Below are positions 1 through 7,236 of a DNA stretch of 16,937 nucleotides, one piece after another. The stretch lies in contig JAAZGN010000039.1 of NCBI GenBank assembly GCA_012511185.1, positions 1-16,937 of the forward strand, read 5' to 3'. Position 1 is the stretch's first letter; each line of letters opens with the position of its first letter. The translations under genes were made by a program, and so were the position numbers. The notes under the pieces are model-generated. The model made no database searches. It saw nothing but the letters and a program-made list of their open reading frames with translations, and was not told the origin of the DNA. The stretch comes from Clostridiaceae bacterium. GTDB lineage: Bacteria > Bacillota > Clostridia > Saccharofermentanales > DTU023.

Positions 1-906
1 CCCTTTGGCCTTCCTGTCATCGATTTGGGGGCCTACCCGCTGGAAAAAACATATTTGAAGGCTCTGAGCTATCTCCTTGCCGACGAGGTCCCGCATTTTG
101 AATCCATGATGGAAGCAGGTTCCCTGTCTTTCCATGTAACGGGGGAGCCGGGCGAGGGCGCCGCCTCTTTTGATTATTGCGAACGCGAGGCCCAAGAGGG
201 TGTGCTGAGCTCCTATTTCCCTGACCTTGACCAGTCCTGCCTGCTGCTTCCCCATATGCCGCAGGAATGGTTTGCCAGCGTCGTTTTCGCGGAAACCGGA
301 TCTCTGCTCCTCGAACAGTCCGCCGGCCAGGAGCTGCCCTGCCCCCTGCCCATGGCGGAGGCCAGGCTGATTACGGGTGTCGCCCGCACTTCCATGTCCT
401 TTCTCTCTCAGCGGATCTGGAACCTTTTTTACGGAAATATGGCCCGGTATGCCCGCGAATACGAACTGACCGGATTGGCCCTCGATCTGTCACTTTATTG
501 CGCTCTCGATGAAATGGAAGAATTCCTGAGCCGCGCCCGTGTGACCAACCTCGATGTCTTTCGCCATGCCTGGGGTGAGATCGCCAGGCGCTACCACTTG
601 CCGGGAACGGCGGACGAGCTTCCTCCCCTGATCCCGACAGAGGATCTGTGGCTTTATTCGCCTTCATTATGGAGCCATCCGCTGACAGGGATCTTCCGCG
701 CCCTTGCCGCGGTCACCGTACTGGGGACCTTGCCGCTGAGCCGTCATTACCAGGTTTTGGAGACCTGTTTTGAAAAGCTGATCAAGAATCATGAGCAGAC
801 AGGCGATCCCTTTGCCAGACTCATCCAAGCCGGTTATCCGTCGCCCTTTGAAGAGGAGACGGTGCAAAGGGCGAGGTTTGCCATCGTGGATTACCTGGGC
901 CTTTGA
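1..906 (+). CDS. Unrecognised protein, C-terminal part (5' end outside window)
   Basis: The reading frame is already open at base 1 (it begins PFGLPVIDLGAYPLEK) and no ribosome binding site precedes the TTG at 25, so the gene very likely starts upstream of the window. The visible part is about 300 residues, soluble, acidic and rich in aromatic residues, with no signal peptide or obvious membrane segment. I do not recognise a family. The alpha-helical look of the C-terminus, with an AGYPSPFEE stretch near the end, faintly recalls the tail of M3-family oligopeptidases, but no HExxH is visible here, so this is only a guess. The stop codon lies 23 bases before the preferred rdgB start, so the two genes are probably co-transcribed. 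Confidence 0.6.
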   Translation, partial: PFGLPVIDLGAYPLEKTYLKALSYLLADEVPHFESMMEAGSLSFHVTGEPGEGAASFDYCEREAQEGVLSSYFPDLDQSCLLLPHMPQEWFASVVFAETGSLLLEQSAGQELPCPLPMAEARLITGVARTSMSFLSQRIWNLFYGNMARYAREYELTGLALDLSLYCALDEMEEFLSRARVTNLDVFRHAWGEIARRYHLPGTADELPPLIPTEDLWLYSPSLWSHPLTGIFRALAAVTVLGTLPLSRHYQVLETCFEKLIKNHEQTGDPFARLIQAGYPSPFEEETVQRARFAIVDYLGL

Positions 907-929
907 TCATGGGGGAAGAAATTTCAGTC

Positions 930-1541
930 ATGGACATTGCGGTCGCGACCAATAATTCCGGCAAGCTGGAGGAATTGCGAAAGATCGCCCAGGGCTGGCC
1001 CGTCCGCCTGATGGGGCCGCAGGAGCTCGGCCTGGTTCTGGATGCCCTTGAATCGGGCTCTTCTTTCGATGAAAATGCCCTGATCAAGGCCCGGTCCCTC
1101 TATCGGCAGGCAGGCTGCTGGGTCATGGCGGATGACACGGGACTGGTGGTCGATTTTCTCGAGGACGCGCCTGGTATTTATTCGGCCCGCTATGCCGGTG
1201 ATGCCGCCACAGACCGGGAAAACTGCGATCTTCTCCTGGACCGCTTGAAAAAAGCCGGTCCGGGGAACAGAAAGGCGCATTTTCACTGTTCCCTTGCCGT
1301 CATCTCGCCTGATGGCCAGGAAGCCCTCTATCACGGCAGGACTGACGGCAGCATTGCCCGGACAGCCTCAGGAACGGCCGGTTTCGGTTACGACCCTGTT
1401 TTTGTCCCCCTGGGCGGACAGGACACGATGGCTGAATTGCCGCCGTATGAAAAGAACTTGATCAGCCACCGCGGGCGCGCGCTCAGGCTCTTTTTGGAGC
1501 AGCAGTTCGCAGGCCCGGCCGGTTTGGAAAGGGAGCGGTGA
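930..1541 (+). CDS. rdgB: RdgB/HAM1 family non-canonical purine NTP pyrophosphatase
   Basis: By family knowledge this enzyme hydrolyses dITP, ITP and XTP to the monophosphate plus pyrophosphate, keeping deaminated purines out of DNA and RNA in the cytosol. The sequence shows the family signatures: the N-terminal ATNNSGKLEEL loop (residues 6-16), SFDENALIKA, the acidic ADDTGL motif near residue 70, FGYDPVF near 151, and SHRGRAL near 178. The length (203 aa) is normal. The ATG at 930 is preferred because the protein then begins MDIAVATNN, as in homologues, and GGGGGAAG lies 12-18 bases upstream. The frame also contains ATG 909 and TTG 903, which would overlap or touch the previous gene. The next gene begins two bases after the stop. 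Confidence 0.95.
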   Translation: MDIAVATNNSGKLEELRKIAQGWPVRLMGPQELGLVLDALESGSSFDENALIKARSLYRQAGCWVMADDTGLVVDFLEDAPGIYSARYAGDAATDRENCDLLLDRLKKAGPGNRKAHFHCSLAVISPDGQEALYHGRTDGSIARTASGTAGFGYDPVFVPLGGQDTMAELPPYEKNLISHRGRALRLFLEQQFAGPAGLERER

Positions 1542-1542
1542 C

Positions 1543-1998
1543 ATGGCAAAGCAAAAGAAAACACCCGACGCCTACTACATAGTCAGGGGAGATGATCTGC
1601 CCGAAGTATTCCTCAAGGTCATGGAGGTAAAAAGACTTCTGGATCAAGGCCGGGCCCGCTCCGTCAACGAGGCGGTAAAGAAGGTGGGGATCAGCCGCAG
1701 CGCCTACTACAAATACCGCAAATCAATCCGGGCCCTGAAGACCATCGACCAGGGGGCCATCACTGCCGTCCTGATCGTCATGGAGCATCTCAAGCGCGTC
1801 GCCCCTCTCTGTTTTGATACCTTTTTCGAAGCGGGCGCCGAGATTCTTTCCTTTCTTCAAAGTCCGCCTGTCGACGGCCTTGTCCACGTGCTTGTAACCT
1901 ACAGGACCGACGGCAATACCTGGCCGGACGATGTGTTGATCTACCGGCTGACACAGACCCGCGGGGTGGTCCACGTGCAATCCTTGAGGCAAACCTGA
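1543..1998 (+). CDS. pheB: PheB-type ACT domain protein (UPF0735-like)
   Basis: The first 60 residues match the PheB/UPF0735 pattern: AYYIVRGDDLPEVFLKVMEVK, then a small helix-turn-helix-like part with SVNEAVKKVGISRSAYYKY. Residues from about 70 to 150 correspond to the ACT half (AITAVLIVMEH, FFEAGAEILSF, VDGLVHVLVTYRT, GVVHVQSL), though this half is divergent from the usual family form. ACT domains generally bind amino acids. PheB was named from its position near phenylalanine biosynthesis genes in Bacillus, but its biochemical role is not settled. The ATG has GGGAGCGG just upstream, inside the rdgB end, so the two genes are translationally close. The length (151 aa) is normal for the family. 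Confidence 0.8.
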   Translation: MAKQKKTPDAYYIVRGDDLPEVFLKVMEVKRLLDQGRARSVNEAVKKVGISRSAYYKYRKSIRALKTIDQGAITAVLIVMEHLKRVAPLCFDTFFEAGAEILSFLQSPPVDGLVHVLVTYRTDGNTWPDDVLIYRLTQTRGVVHVQSLRQT

Positions 1999-2082
1999 GG
2001 CGGGACACCCTATGTGCTGGAATCGGCCGAGCCATCTGTGATAGGCTTGAGCCTGAACTAAAAGAGGAAAGGAATACTGAAC

Positions 2083-2880
2083 TTGCGGATCATTCTGGAA
2101 GCACTTAAAATTGATAAAATGCCCGAGACACGCCGGGTCCATCTTTGGTTTTCCGTTCTGTTCGCGCTTGCGTCGTCTGCCTACCTGTCCATGCCGTCGG
2201 GGGGCCAGCTCGATTTGTTTAAGACGCAGCTGAACACTTTTCTGCAAAGGAAAGGTGTGCTCCCTTTTCCGCCTCTGGTCTGGTTTTCAGTCATCTTTCG
2301 ACAGGTCGGCCTGGTTGTCCTCTCCATGTGGTTCATCCTCCTTTACGCTATCCATTGGCTCTTTGCCTCCTCTGACGTCACTGGAGAAGTCGACATCAGT
2401 GTGGGTTCGGTCGCCATCCCTCCCTTGTCCGTAACAAAAGGGAGATCACCTACCGGTGTCGCCATGCGGGCCTTTCCGGTATTTTTGCTTCTGGCTGTCT
2501 CCATGATCCTTCCCTACATCCTGTCGATCCCGGCACTGGGCATTCCTTTTTATGTACTGGTTTCCATGCTGTCAATGACCATCTTCATCTTTATCTTTGA
2601 GGAAAAGAATCTGCCATCCGCCATGGGGGCGAGTTACAGGATGACCCTGGGGATGAAGTTCTTTATCTTTGTTTCCTTTCTCTTCCTCAGTTCGATCACC
2701 ACCATGGCCGGCGACTTGCTCCGCATGCTCTTCAAAAGCAGCCTCTGGGCCGCCAGCTTGATCCGGGCCTTTTTCTTTTCCCTGAAGACGCTGGCTTTCG
2801 GCCGGCTGGCCGCCATGTTCTACCGTTCGCTCTCTATCCGGGGCTCTGTTTCCGAAAGCGGTCCGCCCGACGGCTTCTGA
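2083..2880 (+). CDS. Integral membrane protein of unknown function
   Basis: The 265-residue protein has about five to six hydrophobic segments: residues about 21-38, 66-96, 129-168 (two segments, ending in a short IFIFEEKN loop), and 190-210, with a further amphipathic stretch to about 245. It has no recognisable catalytic motif. The loop after the fourth segment (EEKNLPSAMGASYRMTLGMKFF) resembles the Ala-rich 'A..S..L..G' helix seen in YciC/glycerophosphodiesterase-type membrane domains, but this is a weak analogy. The start is TTG at 2083, supported by AGAGGAAAGG 10 bases upstream. It lies between pheB and prfB with untranslated gaps of about 80 bases on each side. Confidence 0.75.
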   Translation: MRIILEALKIDKMPETRRVHLWFSVLFALASSAYLSMPSGGQLDLFKTQLNTFLQRKGVLPFPPLVWFSVIFRQVGLVVLSMWFILLYAIHWLFASSDVTGEVDISVGSVAIPPLSVTKGRSPTGVAMRAFPVFLLLAVSMILPYILSIPALGIPFYVLVSMLSMTIFIFIFEEKNLPSAMGASYRMTLGMKFFIFVSFLFLSSITTMAGDLLRMLFKSSLWAASLIRAFFFSLKTLAFGRLAAMFYRSLSIRGSVSESGPPDGF

Positions 2881-2955
2881 CCAGGCGGGACAAGGATGTA
2901 AGGGACCTGTCAATCGACTGACTGCCGGCGGGTGTGACAAGATGAAAGCCGGGAA

Positions 2956-4128
2956 ATGGATCAAACAATGACTTACGAAGAACTTCAGGCTAAAATCGCC
3001 AACCATAAAACAATGAATGAACAGCTGAGGCTTTCGCTCCGGCTGGAAAAAGACGCGGAGGAAAAAGACCGGCTGACCCGGGAAACGCTGGAGGAAGGAT
3101 TCTGGAACGACCCGGCAAGGGCGCAGACTGTTCAGAAAAGAATCGCCTATCTGAACAAGAAAAATAAACGCTTCAGCGACCTGGTTGCCGGCAGCGAAGA
3201 TTTTGAGATACTGCTGGAGTTGTCCGACCAGGGCAAGGATTCACAGGCCCTCCAAGAACTGGAAGCAGGGCTGGAAGACTGGTCGCGCGAATACGAAAGT
3301 CTGCGCCTGGAAACCCTGCTGACCGGTGAGCATGACGCTATGAACGCCCTCGTATCCCTGCACGCGGGCGCCGGCGGGACCGAGGCCCAGGACTGGGCGG
3401 GTATCCTGCTTCGTATGTATGCCCGCTGGGCGGAAAACCATGACTACCAGGTCGAGCTGCTTGACCTGCTTGACGGAGAAGAGGCGGGGATCAAGACGGT
3501 ATCCTTCCGGATCGCCGGTCCCAATGCTTACGGTTATCTGAGGAGCGAACACGGGGTACACCGCCTGGTCCGCATCTCTCCCTTTGATTCTTCAGGAAGG
3601 CGGCATACCTCCTTCGCTTCATGCGAAGTGCTGCCCGAGCTGGATGACACCATTGAGATTGAGATCAATCCGGACGACTTGAAAATTGACACATTCAGGG
3701 CGTCGGGTGCCGGCGGTCAGCACGTCAACAAGACCAGCTCTGCTGTCCGGATAACCCACCTGCCGACCGGGATTGTCGTTTCGTGCCAGAACGAGCGCTC
3801 ACAGCTTTCCAACAAGGAAACGGCCATGAGGATGCTGAAATCACGTCTCTACCATCTGGCGCGCCAACGACAGCTCGACCGGATCGAAGACCTGAAAGGG
3901 GAGGTTTTTGACATCGCCTGGGGCAGCCAGATCCGCTCTTACATTTTTTGTCCCTATACCATGGTCAAGGATCACCGGACGGGTTATGAGACAGGCGATG
4001 TTGACGGGGTCATGGATGGTGATCTTGACGGCTTCATCAATGCCTGGCTGATTAAAGACGCCAAGGCGCGTGAAACAGCCAGGGAAATTGAACTTCGCCA
4101 GGACGATGAAGGAGGGGATGGCGCGTGA
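2956..4128 (+). CDS. prfB: Peptide chain release factor 2
   Basis: Class I release factor that reads UGA and UAA in the ribosomal A site and triggers peptidyl-tRNA hydrolysis. The tripeptide anticodon SPF is at residues 208-210, within RISPFDSSGRRHTSF, and the universal GGQ is at 253-255, within ASGAGGQHVNK. SPF rather than PxT identifies RF2 rather than RF1. GTEAQDW near 140 is also conserved. Many bacteria need a programmed +1 frameshift at an early UGA to make RF2; here the frame is continuous from the start, and motif positions are only three residues beyond those of E. coli. The 390-aa length comes from a C-terminal tail. An in-frame ATG at 2968 is an alternative start; neither start has a strong ribosome binding site (GGGA at 2951-2954). 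Confidence 0.95.
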   Translation: MDQTMTYEELQAKIANHKTMNEQLRLSLRLEKDAEEKDRLTRETLEEGFWNDPARAQTVQKRIAYLNKKNKRFSDLVAGSEDFEILLELSDQGKDSQALQELEAGLEDWSREYESLRLETLLTGEHDAMNALVSLHAGAGGTEAQDWAGILLRMYARWAENHDYQVELLDLLDGEEAGIKTVSFRIAGPNAYGYLRSEHGVHRLVRISPFDSSGRRHTSFASCEVLPELDDTIEIEINPDDLKIDTFRASGAGGQHVNKTSSAVRITHLPTGIVVSCQNERSQLSNKETAMRMLKSRLYHLARQRQLDRIEDLKGEVFDIAWGSQIRSYIFCPYTMVKDHRTGYETGDVDGVMDGDLDGFINAWLIKDAKARETAREIELRQDDEGGDGA

Positions 4129-5330
4129 CCGGCCTTTTCGGCGGAACCTTCGACCCCTTCCACCAAGCGCATCGGGTGCTTGCTCAGGAGGCGCTTCGCC
4201 AGCTTGACCTCGGGCAGTTGATCGTGATGCCCGTCGGGCGGCCACCCCACAAGGAAAGGCGGACAAGCTTTGCCACCTTTCGTTTTGAAATGGCCTGGCT
4301 TGGCGTGGAGGGACTGGACGGCGCGCTCGTCTCGGATGATGAAATCAGGGAACCGGGTGTTGATTACACCTGCCACACGGTCTTAAGGCTGAAAAAGAAA
4401 TACGGTCTGAAAGAACTGCTTCTTCTTTCCGGCTCTGATGTGCTCATGTCAATCGACTCCTGGTACAGGCCGGCTGATCTGCTGAAGGAAGTGTCTTTGG
4501 CGGTTGCCGTAAGGGGCGGCGATGACCGGTCATGGGTGGAGAAAAGGGCGGCGGCGGTCGGATTACGCTACGGAACCTGCGTCCGGCTCTTTGATATGCC
4601 TGCCATGGATCTGTCGGCCAGCCGGATCCGGGATCTCGTTGTTTCGGGCGGTGATATCGATGGCCTGTGCCCCTCAAAGGTGGTTGACTTTATCCGGCGG
4701 TACCGGCCCTACGCCCGGGGGGAAGCTTTTGCTTGCTTAAGTGACGCCGACTGGCAGGATCTGCTCGACCTGGAAGAAGCAGCCTGGCCCCTGTTGTCGC
4801 GCGAGCGAAGACTACACTCAGTATCCGTGGCTCAATATGCGGCCCGGCTTGCTGTCCTGAACGGCGTAAATTGTAAGGTCGCTGCCTCAGCCGGACTTCT
4901 TCACGACCTGGCCAAGGAGCTTGCCGCCCCGCGCCTGGAAGAGCTGGCCCTGCGCTATGTTCAGCTTTATCGCCATGATCTGCCCAAAGAGTATCTCACG
5001 GGAGATCTGGCCCACGGCCCTGCTTCCGCTGTGATGGCTGCGGATCTCTTGGGAGCGCAAGACGCCTCCTTTGCGCAGGCAATTGCCTGGCACTCAACAG
5101 CCCACCCCGACATGACGGTCCTGGGCGAGATACTTTTTCTTGCGGACAAGATCGCCTACGACAGAAACTTCGGACGGCTCGAGGAAATCCGTGCCCTGGC
5201 GGAGGAGCGGGATTTGGCGGCCGCCATGAAACGATGCCTGGAGGAGGTCTTTAAGGCGCTCAACCGTGAGGGAAAGAAACCATGCAGTCTCAGCATTGAA
5301 GCCTACGAAAAATATTTAAAAACGGGGTAA
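4125..5330 (+). CDS. nadD: NadD-YqeK fusion: nicotinate-nucleotide adenylyltransferase with HD phosphohydrolase
   Basis: Two domains lie in one continuous 401-aa frame. Residues 1 to about 195 are NadD, which adenylates nicotinate mononucleotide in NAD synthesis: FGGTFDPFHQAHR near the N-terminus, GRPPHKE, GSDVLMSIDSWYRP, and SASRIRDLV near 165. Residues from about 215 to 400 are an HD domain of the YqeK type: RLHSVSVA (His231), LLHDLAKE (His260-Asp261), DLAHGPASAVMA, AWHSTAHPDM and LADKIAYDR. YqeK is known as a symmetrical Ap4A hydrolase in Gram-positives. In Bacillus the two are separate neighbouring genes; here no stop or start separates them. The GTG start overlaps the prfB stop by four bases (GTGA), indicating translational coupling. 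Confidence 0.92.
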   Translation: MTGLFGGTFDPFHQAHRVLAQEALRQLDLGQLIVMPVGRPPHKERRTSFATFRFEMAWLGVEGLDGALVSDDEIREPGVDYTCHTVLRLKKKYGLKELLLLSGSDVLMSIDSWYRPADLLKEVSLAVAVRGGDDRSWVEKRAAAVGLRYGTCVRLFDMPAMDLSASRIRDLVVSGGDIDGLCPSKVVDFIRRYRPYARGEAFACLSDADWQDLLDLEEAAWPLLSRERRLHSVSVAQYAARLAVLNGVNCKVAASAGLLHDLAKELAAPRLEELALRYVQLYRHDLPKEYLTGDLAHGPASAVMAADLLGAQDASFAQAIAWHSTAHPDMTVLGEILFLADKIAYDRNFGRLEEIRALAEERDLAAAMKRCLEEVFKALNREGKKPCSLSIEAYEKYLKTG

Positions 5331-5350
5331 ATCCCCGCAGGGAGGTTGGA

Positions 5351-5770
5351 TTGAAGGAAAAAAAGGAGATGGCTCGAACACCCGACACTGCGCTTGCGAA
5401 AGAACCGGAAGAGAGACAAAAGCTGGATCGGATTGAAAAGATGGCAGCAGTAGCAGCAAAGGCCATTGAGGAGAAGAAGGGCAGGGATGTCGAGATCCTG
5501 AAAGTGACCTCCAAGACGACCCTGGCGGATGTCTTTGTCCTGGCGAGCGGAACATCCGGTATCCACGTCAAAACACTGGCGGAATCGGTCGAGGAGAAAC
5601 TGGAGCAGGAGTTCGGTTTGCGGCCCAATCACATCGAGGGCCTGGAGAACAGAAATTGGGTCTTGCTCGACTATCGCGACCTGATCATCCATGTCCTGAT
5701 GCCGGAGGACCGCGCGCACTACAAGCTGGAAAACCTCTGGCGGGTCGACGTCGATAAAAGGCCTGTCTAA
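5351..5770 (+). CDS. rsfS: Ribosome silencing factor RsfS (YbeB/Iojap family)
   Basis: RsfS binds ribosomal protein uL14 and blocks joining of the subunits, lowering translation in starvation. Family features from about residue 30 onward are clear: AKAIEEKKGRDVEIL, DVFVLASGTSGIHVKTLAESVEE, HIEGLENRNWVLLDYRDLIIHVLMPEDRAHYKLENLW. The length (139 aa) includes an N-terminal extension of about 25 charged residues. The TTG at 5351 is chosen because GGAGG lies five bases upstream (5341-5345); the in-frame ATG at 5369 has its AAGGAG directly abutting it, too close to work well. It follows nadD-yqeK by 20 bases, the usual Bacillota order. Confidence 0.93.
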   Translation: MKEKKEMARTPDTALAKEPEERQKLDRIEKMAAVAAKAIEEKKGRDVEILKVTSKTTLADVFVLASGTSGIHVKTLAESVEEKLEQEFGLRPNHIEGLENRNWVLLDYRDLIIHVLMPEDRAHYKLENLWRVDVDKRPV

Positions 5771-5893
5771 GGGCCGGTCTGCCTGCGACGAAAAGACCTT
5801 TATCCGGAATAATTGCGAAATCAGGCCAAAGGATCCTTCTCTTTCCGTGCGAAGATATTGACAGATCATTTTTCGATCAAGGGGGAAAAGGGT

Positions 5894-6532
5894 GTGCGGG
5901 GACAAGAAAGGACAGATTCTTATCCTGTTGCAGGCCGCCGCAGCGGACGCCCCAGGCGGGCTCCGCTTCTCTTTTTCTGGGTCTTGATTACTTTGTCAGC
6001 CGCTCTTCTCATTCTGATTGCACGAAGACCCGCCGGCAAGGCAGTCGTGGTCATACCAAAAGAAACGGAAACGGATGTGACAAAGACTCCCACCCTTGCC
6101 CTGTTCCCCGTCCATGTGGATGGGGCGGTGACCCGGCCTGGCCTTTATTATTTCGAGGAAGATTCGATCCTGGGCGACGCCATCGCCAAGGCGGGCGGCT
6201 TCACGCTGCAGGCTGACCAAAGTGCCATCAATCTCGCCATGCTGCTGCAAGCACACATGAAGATCTATGTACCGCGTGAAGGCGAAGAAGCTACAGGGAT
6301 TTCCCTTGATGGAATCATGATGGGGGCGGAGGTCAAGGTCGATCTGAACCGGGCGACCCGCCAGGAATTGGAAACGCTTCCCGGGGTGGGGGAGGCGACG
6401 GCGGAGGCCATCATCGCTTACAGGGAGGAACACGGACCCTTTGCGGACATTGAGGAATTGATGCAGGTGCCTGGCATCAAGGAAGGCCGGTTTTCAAAAC
6501 TCAAAGACCGGATCAGGGTGACGAAGCCCTGA
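5894..6532 (+). CDS. comEA: ComEA-like DNA receptor with SLBB and helix-hairpin-helix domains
   Basis: ComEA family proteins are membrane-anchored and bind incoming double-stranded DNA during natural transformation. Counted from GTG 5894, a short basic N-terminus is followed by one transmembrane helix (about residues 24-44, LLFFWVLITLSAALLILIA). Next comes an SLBB-type domain (FPVHVDGAVTRPGLYYF ... MKIYVPREGE, about 70-135). The C-terminal helix-hairpin-helix pair includes VDLNRATRQELETLPGVGEATAEAI and a second hairpin LMQVPGIKEGRF. The GTG start has GGGGGA seven bases upstream (5881-5886); the longer frame from TTG 5813 has no ribosome binding site. No comEC gene follows; a tRNA and an accessory region come instead. 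Confidence 0.9.
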   Translation: MRGQERTDSYPVAGRRSGRPRRAPLLFFWVLITLSAALLILIARRPAGKAVVVIPKETETDVTKTPTLALFPVHVDGAVTRPGLYYFEEDSILGDAIAKAGGFTLQADQSAINLAMLLQAHMKIYVPREGEEATGISLDGIMMGAEVKVDLNRATRQELETLPGVGEATAEAIIAYREEHGPFADIEELMQVPGIKEGRFSKLKDRIRVTKP

Positions 6533-6563
6533 TCAAATGGAAGCGACGGCCCGGTCAATTTGT

Positions 6564-6592
6564 TTGACATTTGCGCCGTTAACCAGTAAAAT
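6564..6592 (+). promoter_or_regulatory. Sigma-A type promoter of tRNA-Pro
   Basis: The -35 box is TTGACA (6564-6569, perfect consensus), followed by a 17-base spacer and the -10 box TAAAAT (6587-6592, five of six). Initiation would fall near 6599, about five bases before the mature tRNA 5' end. Confidence 0.85.
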
Positions 6593-6603
6593 CCATAAGG
6601 CAT

Positions 6604-6679
6604 CGGGGTGTGGCTCAGGTGGTAGAGCGCTTGGTTCGGGACCAAGAGGCCGCAAGTTCAAGTCTTGTCACTCCGACCA
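6604..6679 (+). tRNA. tRNA-Pro(CGG)
   Basis: A full cloverleaf can be drawn. The acceptor stem CGGGGTG pairs with CACTCCG with one G-T wobble. The D arm is GCTC...GAGC. The anticodon stem CTTGG/CCAAG closes a loop TTCGGGA, giving anticodon CGG, which reads CCG proline codons. The T arm is GCAAG-TTCAAGT-CTTGT. The discriminator base A and an encoded CCA end at 6679. The apparent accessory region begins directly downstream, and tRNA genes are common integration targets. Confidence 0.93.
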
Positions 6680-6716
6680 TGTCGAGTGTTCATAACGCAA
6701 CTGAACATTCCTATGT

Positions 6717-6746
6717 AAAGGAGTAGTCCGAAAGGGTTGCTCCTTT
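6717..6746 (+). terminator. Possible terminator hairpin after tRNA-Pro
   Basis: AAAGGAGTAGTCC, GAAA loop, GGGTTGCTCCTTT forms a continuous 13-bp RNA stem on the plus strand with a GNRA-type tetraloop (three G-U and U-G wobbles). The wobbles become mismatches on the minus strand, so the structure belongs to plus-strand RNA. A U-tract after it is poor (GCCGTTT), so its strength as an intrinsic terminator is uncertain. A second stem, GAGTGTTCA/TGAACATTC, precedes it at 6683-6709. Confidence 0.5.
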
Positions 6747-6794
6747 GCCGTTTACGCTGCTTTTCCAACGAAGTATTCTTTTTCTACCCCTGAC

Positions 6795-7187
6795 CTACAA
6801 ATACGTTACTCGAACTTTCCGCGTTGCCTCGCCAGTTGACACACCGGTGGGGCCTGCGCCACGGTAATAAAAGGTCACGGAGCTGGGTGAAGTGATCGTG
6901 ATCTTGCTTATAGCGCCGTTGTATTGCTCTTTGATTTCGGCTATTCCGGCAAAAGGAGTACAAACATAGTTCCCCGGTGACCATGCCGCTGCCGTGGGTG
7001 TGAAGGTGATCACATCCCCTGCAAAGAAGACCGTTTTCATGAATACCGAATCCATTTGGCTTTCATTGATCGTGTATGCGCGCAAGCGCGGTGTCGTCGC
7101 GGTAGCTGTCGACGCCAGTGCCGTCACCGGCAGCAGCGTCAGCAGCATCATCACACAGAGCAGAGCCGCAAAAAGTTGTTTTTTAAT
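6795..7187 (-). CDS. Small secreted protein of unknown function, apparent ATT start
   Basis: From ATT at 7187 the frame gives (M)KKQLFAALLCVMMLLTLLPVTALA followed by ST, a textbook Sec signal peptide with a TALA cleavage site. AGGAAG lies nine bases upstream (7202-7197). The first conventional start codon is GTG 7154, which would remove the basic KKQ region and has no ribosome binding site. The frame upstream of the ATT reaches a stop with no other start. The mature part is about 105 residues, rich in Thr, Val and Ser, with beta-strand-like stretches (VITFTPTA, ITITSPSSVTFYY, VRVTYL) and no recognised domain. It lies 49 bases after the 799-aa lipoprotein gene on the same strand, so it is probably the last gene of that operon, or recently decaying. 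Confidence 0.6.
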   Translation of the reverse strand: MKKQLFAALLCVMMLLTLLPVTALASTATATTPRLRAYTINESQMDSVFMKTVFFAGDVITFTPTAAAWSPGNYVCTPFAGIAEIKEQYNGAISKITITSPSSVTFYYRGAGPTGVSTGEATRKVRVTYL

Positions 7188-7236
7188 ATTGTTATTCTTC
7201 CTAAAGAATCTCGTTTTCTATTTTTATCGCCCGACG

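Noticed and set aside
1723..2247. Minus-strand frame of 174 aa opposite pheB and the membrane protein gene
   Set aside because: It overlaps two plus-strand genes, has no recognisable motif, and is explained by GC-rich codon bias.
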